Below are positions 1 to 5,717 of a stretch of DNA of 5,717 nt, piece after piece. The notes beneath the pieces are model-generated. The model was given only the letters and a program-made list of their open reading frames with translations. It made no database searches and was not told where the DNA came from. Source of the stretch: JBCDBH01 sp039184055 (lineage in GTDB: Bacteria; Acidobacteriota; Thermoanaerobaculia; Multivoradales; J023); contig JBCDBH010000381.1 in NCBI GenBank assembly GCA_039184055.1, forward strand, positions 1-5,717. The letters run 5' to 3'. Each line of letters opens with the position of its first letter. Position 1 is the first letter of the stretch. Made by a program: the position numbers and the translations under genes.

Positions 1-42
1 CACATCCGATCGCCGGCCTTCGACACCTTGCTCGAAGAGTGA
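1..42 (+). CDS. C-terminal end of an upstream gene, possibly apbE (partial)
   Basis: An open frame enters from the left edge and ends at TGA 40-42. It encodes only HIRSPAFDTLLEE. It lies 28 bases before nqrM on the same strand. In known nqr operons the gene directly before nqrM is often apbE, the flavin transferase that attaches FMN to NqrB and NqrC. The 'SPAF..LL' ending resembles, from memory, the C-terminal strand and helix of ApbE proteins. Thirteen residues cannot prove this, and nqrF or an unrelated gene remains possible. That a gene ends here is likely; its identity is inferred mainly from position. Confidence 0.4.
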   Translation, partial: HIRSPAFDTLLEE

Positions 43-70
43 GTAACCCATACCTAACGACGGAGACGAA

Positions 71-286
71 ATGACAAGCCTGTTCTTTCTCACGGTTGCC
101 GTCTTCGCCATTGTCATGTTGATCATGTCGGTTGGCGTGATCTTCTCGAATCGTTGTCTACGAGGTTCGTGCGGTGGGCCCGAGGTTCTCGGTGCCAACG
201 GCGAATCGTTGTCCTGTTCCGCTTGTCCCAACCGCAAGAAAAACGCGGAAGCGACAGCACCGAGGTCCCGCCTACCGGTCCTGTGA
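71..286 (+). CDS. nqrM: NqrM-like Na+-NQR maturation protein
   Basis: A 71-residue protein of the NqrM (DUF539) type. NqrM is a small inner-membrane protein needed to mature the sodium-pumping NADH:quinone oxidoreductase, probably by delivering iron to the centre held between NqrD and NqrE. One hydrophobic helix (about residues 4-25) is followed by the family signature GSCGG (32-36) and then a CxxC pair (C49, C52). A further cysteine is C29. C34 in GSCGG corresponds to the cysteine reported as essential in a Vibrio NqrM. The tail after residue 55 is basic and not conserved. The ATG at 71 follows GGAG at 62-65. The gene is the second visible member of a + strand cluster and implies that the rest of the nqr operon lies to the left. 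The length is normal for the family. Confidence 0.85.
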   Translation: MTSLFFLTVAVFAIVMLIMSVGVIFSNRCLRGSCGGPEVLGANGESLSCSACPNRKKNAEATAPRSRLPVL

Positions 287-296
287 CCGAATGTGA

Positions 297-304
297 GAGA
301 GGAG
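297..304 (+). promoter_or_regulatory. Ribosome binding site that decides the CBS gene start
   Basis: The purine run GAGAGGAG ends six bases before ATG 311. This is ideal spacing, so translation should start at 311 and not at the in-frame GTG at 293, which lies upstream of this site and has no Shine-Dalgarno sequence at a suitable distance. Confidence 0.7.
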
Positions 305-310
305 TCCGCC

Positions 311-895
311 ATGCCCGAAAGACGCACCGTTTCCATACCCGATCTGGAGATTCCGTCAGCTCGGGAATGGATGTCACCGGTCGCCGCGGTCGTTCGACCC
401 GACGATCCCGTCTTCGAGGCGATCGGCAAGCTCCTCCGCACCAAATCGTCGGCGTTGCCGGTGGTCGACGACGATCATCAGCTGGTCGGGTTGCTGACCG
501 AGAAAGACTGTTTGCGCGTCCTCTCCAACCTGGCATGGGAGCGGACCGCCGACGGTGGAACGGTGGGTGAGTATCAGAGCCCGGTGCCGCATGCGCTCGA
601 GCCGTCGATGGATGTGTTTCGCGTCACGCGGATGTTTCTCGAACGGAACTTTCCGATGCTTCCCGTGGTCGAAGACGGTCGTCCGATCGGCCAGATCACT
701 CGTCTCCGCTTGCTCGAGTGTGTCGACCACTTCCGCAACGAAGTGCGTCGTAAGAGCTCGAAATTCGAAGCCGAGGCTGGTTCCCAGACCACGCGACCCC
801 GTTCGATCGAAGCGCTGCAGCGTCTGATGGCCGAGTCCAACCCCGAACAAGTCGTTCGGGTCATGGGCCGTAAGACGTCGGGTGACGAAGGCTGA
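311..895 (+). CDS. Protein with two CBS domains (Bateman module)
   Basis: A soluble 194-residue protein made of a tandem CBS pair. CBS1 covers about residues 18-74 (REWMSP, then ALPVVDDD, G60LLTEKDCL). CBS2 covers about 86-141 (YQSPVP, then MLPVVEDG, G127QITRLRLL). Both show the usual pattern: an M/Q-S-P start, an 'LPVV-D' strand, and a G-x-(I/L)-T-(E/R) strand leading into a helix. Such pairs commonly bind adenosine nucleotides or SAM and act as energy or ligand sensors. No catalytic, DNA-binding or transport domain is attached. The tail (142-194) is charged and ends in a short predicted helix. The ATG at 311 is chosen on its ribosome site; GTG 293 would add six residues. The gene starts 24 bases after nqrM, so co-transcription is likely. 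The ligand and partner are unknown; a role in tuning Na+-NQR is only inferred from position. Confidence 0.85.
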   Translation: MPERRTVSIPDLEIPSAREWMSPVAAVVRPDDPVFEAIGKLLRTKSSALPVVDDDHQLVGLLTEKDCLRVLSNLAWERTADGGTVGEYQSPVPHALEPSMDVFRVTRMFLERNFPMLPVVEDGRPIGQITRLRLLECVDHFRNEVRRKSSKFEAEAGSQTTRPRSIEALQRLMAESNPEQVVRVMGRKTSGDEG

Positions 896-934
896 GACGC
901 TCGTGCTTTGATTCCATTCCTCGCCGGGCGTCTC
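894..934 (+). other. Hairpin at the CBS gene stop codon
   Basis: GAGACGCTCG (894-903) pairs with CGGGCGTCTC (925-934): ten pairs including one G-U, with a loop of 21 bases. The stem begins inside the TGA stop (893-895). There is no U-tract after it, so it is not a standard intrinsic terminator. It could protect the mRNA 3' end or weaken read-through into the VOC gene. A competing six-pair stem, CCTCGC (919-924) with GCGAGG (946-951), uses part of the loop. Confidence 0.35.
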
Positions 935-971
935 GAGATCGCCGCGCGAGGCTGACGAAAAGGAGCGGGGA

Positions 972-1370
972 ATGAGCGCGGCGAAACCGATGCCCGGTTC
1001 GATTTCTTGGTTCGATTTGACCGTTCCCAAGGCCGACGAAGTACGTGACTTCTATGCCGAGGTTGTCGGCTGGCAAGCGCGTGGGGTCGACATGAAGGAC
1101 GGCGAGGCCTCGTACGAGGACTACATGATGGTGGCGCCGAATGGTGCTGGCGCGGCGGGGATTTGTTGGGCCCGTGGAGGCAATGCGGACTTGCCACCGC
1201 AATGGCTGGTCTACATCACCGTCGAAGACCTCGACACGGCGCTCGAATCATGCCGCGCGCGGGGTGGCGACATCATCACGGGTCCCAAGGATCTCGGAGC
1301 ACACGGACGCTATGCGGTGATCCGAGATCCGGCTGGCGCCGTCTCGGCGCTTTTCGAAGGCGCTGGTTGA
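972..1370 (+). CDS. VOC-family (glyoxalase-like) protein without canonical metal ligands
   Basis: A 132-residue single VOC unit (vicinal oxygen chelate fold, two beta-alpha-beta-beta-beta halves). Half one starts at ISWFDLTVP (11-19), with the usual helix ending DFYAEVVGW (26-34). Half two starts at WLVYITVEDLD (78-88), with the helix containing RARGG (95-99), and ends at DPAGAVSALFE (119-129). Aligning by eye with E. coli glyoxalase I places W13, about L79 and A126 at three metal-ligand positions, so a classical metal-dependent glyoxalase is unlikely. The 'GG-I-GP ... DPAGA..LF' ending is typical of a large uncharacterised VOC subgroup. There is no signal peptide. ATG 972 follows AGGAG at 961-965 with ideal spacing. 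It lies 76 bases after the CBS gene on the same strand, so it may be in the same operon, though a hairpin lies between them. The substrate is unknown. Confidence 0.8.
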   Translation: MSAAKPMPGSISWFDLTVPKADEVRDFYAEVVGWQARGVDMKDGEASYEDYMMVAPNGAGAAGICWARGGNADLPPQWLVYITVEDLDTALESCRARGGDIITGPKDLGAHGRYAVIRDPAGAVSALFEGAG

Positions 1371-1408
1371 AGGGCGCCCTCGACTTCATCGATGGATGAC
1401 GCCCTTCA
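1368..1408. terminator. Hairpin between convergent genes, no U-tract
   Basis: TGAAGGGCG (1368-1376), which includes the VOC stop codon, pairs perfectly with CGCCCTTCA (1400-1408) across a 23-base loop. The left side also contains the ten-base palindrome AGGGCGCCCT (1371-1380). It lies in the 43-base gap between the converging VOC and S41 genes, where a shared stop for transcription is expected. Neither side carries a T-run, so a true intrinsic terminator is uncertain; an mRNA end-protecting stem is the alternative. Confidence 0.4.
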
Positions 1409-1413
1409 GGGGG

Positions 1414-2142
1414 TCAATCCGATGAGACTCCCGCACGCAGTCGTTCGAGCGCCTGCTCGAGCACTTCGTCCCGCCCAGCGGCCATGCCTTCCACGGTCGG
1501 AACAACCGGGTCGGTCGGTCGAATCCCGACACCGTGCAAACGCGAGCCATCGTGTTTGAGCACCTTCATTCCCGTCCACGAGAAGCGATACCCACCGGCC
1601 AAGGTAAAAGGATTGACGTTGCCGTTGGTTCCCGCGCTCGGGCTCCCGAAGATCGGTCCTAGCTGGTAGTTCTCGATCATGCCCAGCACTGTTTCGGCGT
1701 AGCTGATGGCTCGAGCATCGGTGAGAAAGACGAGATTGTCGGTGAAGCGTGGCGATCGGGGCTCGACCGGCCAGCTCGACTCGTCGAAGGTCAGGTGATC
1801 GTCACCGGGTCGGATGCGACGGGGCACCAGCCAGCGGGGCGAGCGGATCGGCTCGTCGATCAGATGACCGAGTAGCTCGCCGGATCCGATCCGTGGATAG
1901 CCGCGATAGTCGTAGACGATGCCCTCGGCAGTGGCGAGGTCGTCGATCTTCGCCGAGAAGCTGTCGTTGTCGATCCGTGCCACGTCGACGTACCAGAGGC
2001 CCGGTTCGAGCTCGGTGATGGGGGCTTCGGGGCGCGGTTCGAGAGGGAGATCGTCACGACGAACGCGCGGCACGAGCTCGATCGTCTCGTCACGTGTGTG
2101 TCCATCCGAGTCGAGTATCGAGAGCGTCACCGTGCCGGTCAC
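1414..2142 (-). CDS. C-terminal fragment with the S41 catalytic core
   Basis: This is the longest stretch with a start codon in the shifted frame (GTG 2142), 242 residues. No ribosome site supports this start, and the same frame is open and protein-like back to 2310: it encodes GRIVPGERIGTIDGESV, a PDZ-like ligand groove that belongs to the same gene. The core contains GLWYVDV (48-54), VYDYRGYPR (76-84), the nucleophile region TDARAISYAE (141-150, Ser147, codon 1702-1704), GSPSAGTNGNV (166-176), and GMKVLKHDGSRLHGVGI (191-207). These match S41 peptidases with the tricorn-like module. It should be joined to the upstream fragment and not treated as an independent gene unless internal initiation is shown. 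Confidence 0.55.
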   Translation of the reverse strand: MTGTVTLSILDSDGHTRDETIELVPRVRRDDLPLEPRPEAPITELEPGLWYVDVARIDNDSFSAKIDDLATAEGIVYDYRGYPRIGSGELLGHLIDEPIRSPRWLVPRRIRPGDDHLTFDESSWPVEPRSPRFTDNLVFLTDARAISYAETVLGMIENYQLGPIFGSPSAGTNGNVNPFTLAGGYRFSWTGMKVLKHDGSRLHGVGIRPTDPVVPTVEGMAAGRDEVLEQALERLRAGVSSD

Positions 2143-2266
2143 GCGACGCTGGAACAGGACGCTGGCGCTACGCAGGTCGCGCCACCCTGGGCCGGCGCTC
2201 GATACCGTGAGCTCGGCCTCACGACGTAGCTCAGCGACCGATTCGCCGTCGATGGTGCCGATTCGT

Positions 2267-3664
2267 TCACCCGGGACGATGCGTCCATCGGCTTCCGGGG
2301 CCCGCGCTGGTCACCACCAGCTCATCACCGAGCCAGCGGGCACCGAGCGGAATCATGGCCGTGCCGCGGATGGGCCCACCCACGCCACCGTGACCATCGT
2401 GAAGGGCCGCCACCAGCCGACCGAGCGTGTCGACAAAGCTCTCACCATCATCGGTGGCCGCCGCTTTGAGCGCGGCTCGTAGGGCGGCGTCCCAATCCGT
2501 GTCGACCACGTCGAAATACGGATAGAAGTGGCGGAAGAGGGCCCAGGCTTCGATCACCACACTCAGCCGCGTGGTGCGGTCGTTACCCGACGATACGAAG
2601 TAGGGGGGTTTGCTCGAGCGCGGGGTGTCGCCTTCGACCTCGGGTACGGTGACACCCGAAGCGACGCGCCACACCGTCAGCGGCAGATCGAGCTCGAGCC
2701 CGGAGGGAAGCGACATCGTCTCAGGAGTGTCGAGATCCTCGTCTTTGTAGGCGATACGTTCGCTTTTGTAGACCTGGGACGGGCCGAGCCCGACTCCGAG
2801 ATGACGCCAGACGATTCGACTGCCACGTTCGGGGTGGGTCGCTTGGGGACGGTCACCACCTTCGAACCGGTCGTCTCGGATCGTCGCTGTCGGGGCGAGA
2901 GGGGCGAGCAACGGCGCGATTCGCGCGGCGAGAGATGTCGGAGCCGATGCTTCGAGCGTTTCGACACCGGCCATGATCACCTCGTGCCAATCGGCGTTCG
3001 CGACCTGGTCACTGGGGTGGAAATAGCGCACCAGACCAACGATGTGCGCCCAGGTTTCGAGCCGTTCGAGAGCTTGTTCATCGAGCGGTCGGGCCGGCTC
3101 GTTGCCGGCGTCGATCGCCCCGACGGCTTCGATTCGAAGATCGTCGAGAAGCACTTGGCCACCGCCCTGGAGGAGTAGACCAAAAGCGATGTTTCCCGCC
3201 TGCTCGACGACCGGTGCGACAAGCTCGTATTCCACCCACTCGGATCGCGTAATCAACTGATCGCCGAGATTGGCGAAGAACGTCCGCTTGCCGTCCTCGC
3301 CATCGATCCGTAGCCAAAGATTGGCTTGCGAGCCGCGATCGGGTTTGGCCCAGGCTCGAAGCACGATTCGTTGGCCACGAAAAGGCGTGGCGTCGAGGCT
3401 GGAATTGACTCCACCGATGCTGCGATTGCCTTGGGGTGGCACACTGGGATGGCGAAGGGACAGCGCTTGCTCACCGGTGTGTTTGTCTACGTCGGTGACC
3501 GCGGCCAGGTAGCCGGCTTCCGTGACGGGTGAGGGAACGTCCCAGGTGGTCGGCACGGTGCCAGTGGGTGTGGTCTCGAAGCCCACTTCGATCGGCCCAG
3601 GCTCCGCCATCAGCGGACACAGCGCGACGAAGAAAGCCATCCACAACCATCCCGTATGTTTCAT
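2267..3664 (-). CDS. N-terminal fragment of the S41 peptidase, as it reads
   Basis: As written, translation from ATG 3664 gives 465 residues ending at TGA 2267-2269. Residues 1-20 form a signal peptide (MKH, a hydrophobic core, then a likely cut after LMA). Residues 25-182 look like a carbohydrate-binding-type jelly roll, with WAKPD and a closing LLDDLRIE. Next come two related helical units, each with a YFHP or FYPYFD turn followed by D-W: 'LVRYFHP...ADW' (211-226) and 'LFRHFYPYFD...TDW' (377-391). The second runs into AALHDGHGGVGG (419-430), the S41 motif that supplies the catalytic histidine in tricorn-type enzymes. The final nine or so residues (457-465) are out of frame and should be disregarded. 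This piece alone lacks the serine nucleophile and would be inactive. Confidence 0.6.
   Translation of the reverse strand: MKHTGWLWMAFFVALCPLMAEPGPIEVGFETTPTGTVPTTWDVPSPVTEAGYLAAVTDVDKHTGEQALSLRHPSVPPQGNRSIGGVNSSLDATPFRGQRIVLRAWAKPDRGSQANLWLRIDGEDGKRTFFANLGDQLITRSEWVEYELVAPVVEQAGNIAFGLLLQGGGQVLLDDLRIEAVGAIDAGNEPARPLDEQALERLETWAHIVGLVRYFHPSDQVANADWHEVIMAGVETLEASAPTSLAARIAPLLAPLAPTATIRDDRFEGGDRPQATHPERGSRIVWRHLGVGLGPSQVYKSERIAYKDEDLDTPETMSLPSGLELDLPLTVWRVASGVTVPEVEGDTPRSSKPPYFVSSGNDRTTRLSVVIEAWALFRHFYPYFDVVDTDWDAALRAALKAAATDDGESFVDTLGRLVAALHDGHGGVGGPIRGTAMIPLGARWLGDELVVTSAGPGSRWTHRPG
2296..2300 (-). other. Frameshift site in the S41 peptidase gene
   Basis: The coding strand reads GCG GGC CCC GGA AGC here. 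Dropping one base of the CCCC/GG stretch gives A-G-P-E-A-D-G-R-I-V-P-G, which flows into the PDZ-like segment, whereas the sequence as given runs to a stop at 2267. A length error in the four-base run, a real indel, or ribosomal slippage could each explain it. Confidence 0.75.
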
Positions 3665-3672
3665 TCGAGCAT

Positions 3673-3677
3673 CCTCC
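3673..3677 (-). promoter_or_regulatory. Ribosome binding site of the S41 gene
   Basis: GGAGG on the - strand, eight bases before ATG 3664. It fixes the S41 start at the signal peptide (MKHTGW) and rules out the open frame that continues upstream to 4066, which would bury the signal peptide. Confidence 0.75.
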
Positions 3678-3687
3678 GAAGTTCTTG

Positions 3688-3705
3688 GATCGAGATCTCT
3701 CGATC
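3688..3705. repeat. 18-base dyad upstream of the S41 start
   Basis: GATCGAGA (3688-3695) and TCTCGATC (3698-3705) are perfect reverse complements separated by two bases. The overlapping ten-base palindrome CTCGATCGAG lies at 3699-3708. The position, 24 bases before the S41 start codon, would suit a repressor operator. TCGA-rich words are common in this window, so chance is possible. Confidence 0.35.
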
Positions 3706-3832
3706 GAGGTTCCGGTCTTGTGATCCCAACGAGATCAAGAATATGAAAACTGTAGCAACGAGAATGGGCCAGAATGTGGCTTCGAGGTGCCGTGACGATG
3801 GTCGAGCGATGGTTGTGGCAATGTGCCCGCGG

Positions 3833-3873
3833 GTGTCGACTCGAGACCCATCGACCCGTCGATCCGTCGACAC
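3833..3873. repeat. Inverted repeat with internal near-repeats
   Basis: GTGTCGAC (3833-3840) and GTCGACAC (3866-3873) are perfect inverted arms 25 bases apart. Between and into the right arm lie three imperfect eight-base units: ATCGACCC, GTCGATCC, GTCGACAC (3850-3873). A second, offset pair, CGACTCG (3837-3843) and CGAGTCG (3879-3885), is also present. The site lies about 43 bases before the ribosome site of the gene at 3930, so it could bind a dimeric regulator. Confidence 0.35.
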
Positions 3874-3929
3874 GTCTACGAGTCGTATGGGCTGACTTTG
3901 ACGACACGGTCTGACAAGGAGAAATCTCG

Positions 3930-4388
3930 ATGGCGAAACCCGAATGGAAGAAAGGTCGAGGCAGGCTCGGTGCGCTCAAACCCCTGCACGGTACCTGGCA
4001 GTGTGAGTTCGATGGCGACATGGGCAAGGGAACCTGCACCCGTACCTTTACCCAGGTGCTCGACAAGGCTTATGTACAGCTCAACGCGGTGTGGGCGTTC
4101 GAGAGCGGCAAGGTCTACGAGGAGATGGCGCTCTACGGGGTCGACAAAGCGAGCAAGGAGGTTCGTTTTTTCTCCTTTACCTCGGATGGCAAACGCTCGG
4201 AGGGCAAGCTCGTCGAAGCGCCCGATCTACCCGAAGGCGCGATCGCCTTCGAGGCTCAGATGCCGGCTGGTTTGGCGCGCATGGCGTATTGGCCCGAGGA
4301 TGAGGGGTTGATCTGGACGGTGGAGAGTCACACCAAAAAGGGCTGGAATCGCTTTCTTCGCCATGTGTACGCGCCGACCGGGGTTTGA
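3930..4388 (+). CDS. Unknown small protein, possibly lipocalin/calycin-like
   Basis: A 152-residue protein with no signal peptide or membrane helix, so probably cytoplasmic. I do not recognise the family with certainty. After a basic N-terminus (residues 1-12) comes LGALKPLHGTW (13-23); a G-x-W near the start followed by alternating beta strands is the pattern of lipocalin-like barrels such as DUF1579 or nitrobindin-type proteins. Further strands: TCTRTFTQVL (35-44), VYEEMALYGVD, EVRFFSFTSDGK, then GLIWTVESHTKKGW and RFLRHVY near the end. Two cysteines (C25, C36) flank a glycine-rich turn. No catalytic motif is visible. ATG 3930 follows AAGGAG (3916-3921) with eight-base spacing. It is transcribed away from the S41 gene and ends 20 bases before a strong terminator, so it is likely a single-gene unit. 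The ligand or role is unknown. Confidence 0.75.
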   Translation: MAKPEWKKGRGRLGALKPLHGTWQCEFDGDMGKGTCTRTFTQVLDKAYVQLNAVWAFESGKVYEEMALYGVDKASKEVRFFSFTSDGKRSEGKLVEAPDLPEGAIAFEAQMPAGLARMAYWPEDEGLIWTVESHTKKGWNRFLRHVYAPTGV

Positions 4389-4407
4389 ACGAACCCAGGT
4401 CGGCTGC

Positions 4408-4439
4408 AAAAAAACGGCGGGCCAAAGCCCGCCGTTTTT
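4408..4439. terminator. Bidirectional intrinsic terminator
   Basis: An A7 run (4408-4414) leads into CGGCGGGC (4415-4422), loop CAAA (4423-4426), then GCCCGCCG (4427-4434) and T5 (4435-4439). The GC stem is eight perfect pairs, lengthened to 13 by the flanking A/T runs. It ends transcripts in both directions: five U for the + strand gene ending at 4388, seven U for ahcY ending at 4476. Confidence 0.93.
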
Positions 4440-4475
4440 GTTCCGCTCCGAGTCGTTGGCCCGGATTCCCGTTGA

Positions 4476-5717
<1,242 letters not shown>

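Larger units (their letters stand above)
1414..3664 (-). pseudogene. S41-family exported peptidase, broken by one frameshift
   Basis: Read from ATG 3664 to TGA 1414-1416, this is one gene split into two frames by a single extra base near 2296-2300. Removing one base gives 2250 bases, a 749-residue protein plus stop. Domain order: signal peptide (1-20), beta-sandwich (about 25-182), two helical S41-type modules (about 195-240 and 367-430), a PDZ-like segment (about 460-530), and the S41 catalytic core (about 550-740). Family members are periplasmic or cell-surface serine proteases related to the tricorn protease and to C-terminal processing proteases. Catalytic features look intact: DGH (H425) and the nucleophile-type ISYAE (S654). 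The start is supported by GGAGG at 3673-3677. Because the downstream half has kept its reading frame and motifs, the break is either very recent or a sequence error. Substrate is unknown. Confidence 0.75.
3665..3929. promoter_or_regulatory. Divergent intergenic region with inverted repeats
   Basis: These 265 bases separate the - strand S41 gene from the + strand gene at 3930 and must hold promoters for both. A more AT-rich patch lies around 3730-3765. I could not find a convincing -35/-10 pair with correct spacing on either strand. Visible structure: the GGAGG ribosome site (3673-3677, - strand), a dyad at 3688-3705, an inverted repeat with arms at 3833-3840 and 3866-3873, and the AAGGAG ribosome site (3916-3921, + strand). 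A weakly supported small open frame (3873-3661, - strand) also crosses it. Confidence 0.5.

Noticed and set aside
293..310. GTG 293 as the start of the CBS protein
   Set aside because: It precedes the strong GAGAGGAG site (297-304), which is placed ideally for ATG 311, and the six extra residues show no family similarity.
374..1202. Long - strand open frames opposite the CBS and VOC genes
   Set aside because: Arg/Ser-rich composition and no motifs; they mirror the codon bias of the genes on the + strand, which have clear domains and ribosome sites.
1919..3178. + strand open frames opposite the S41 gene
   Set aside because: They lack ribosome sites and recognisable motifs, while the - strand encodes continuous S41 features across the same bases.
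3738..3743. TATTCT (- strand) as a -10 box for the S41 gene
   Set aside because: The six bases 16-18 upstream do not resemble TTGACA; a promoter may be present but cannot be supported from this alone.
3898..3903. TTGACG as a -35 box for the gene at 3930
   Set aside because: A -10 box at normal spacing would fall on or past the ribosome site (3916-3921), and no TATAAT-like sequence is there.
3665..4066. N-terminal extension of the S41 frame up to 4066
   Set aside because: It would overlap the gene at 3930 on the opposite strand, has low-complexity Arg/Ser/His/Pro composition, and would place the signal peptide inside the protein.

Overview
The window is GC-rich bacterial DNA with strong Shine-Dalgarno sites. 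The host is probably a Gram-negative. The clearest marker is an NqrM-like membrane protein, which implies the sodium-pumping NADH:quinone oxidoreductase (Na+-NQR). The AhcY is the long form with an insertion of roughly 38-40 residues, and the S41 peptidase has an export signal. I cannot assign a phylum from the sequence alone.

Layout, left to right. (1) Positions 1-895, + strand: the last 13 codons of an upstream gene (possibly apbE), then nqrM, then a gene for a protein with two CBS domains. The gaps are 28 and 24 bases, so this looks like the 3' end of an nqr operon carrying an added nucleotide-sensor-type protein. (2) 972-1370, +: a VOC-fold (glyoxalase-like) protein that has lost the usual metal ligands. 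(3) 1414-3664, -: a large exported S41 (tricorn/CTP-like) peptidase. It is split by one single-base frameshift near 2296-2300, and removing one base restores a 749-residue reading frame. (4) 3665-3929: a divergent intergenic region with two operator-like inverted repeats. (5) 3930-4388, +: a small cytoplasmic protein, possibly of lipocalin or calycin type, function unknown. (6) 4408-4439: a strong bidirectional terminator. (7) 4476-5717, -: ahcY (S-adenosylhomocysteine hydrolase), with its N-terminus cut off by the window edge.

Two further hairpins without U-tracts start at the stop codons of the CBS and VOC genes. The genes do not form one pathway: the left block belongs to respiration, ahcY to methyl-group recycling, and the middle genes are accessory. 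I found no CRISPR array, tRNA, rRNA, insertion sequence or defence system. The points most worth a second look are the frameshifted peptidase, the link between nqrM and the CBS gene, and the dyads in the divergent promoter region.
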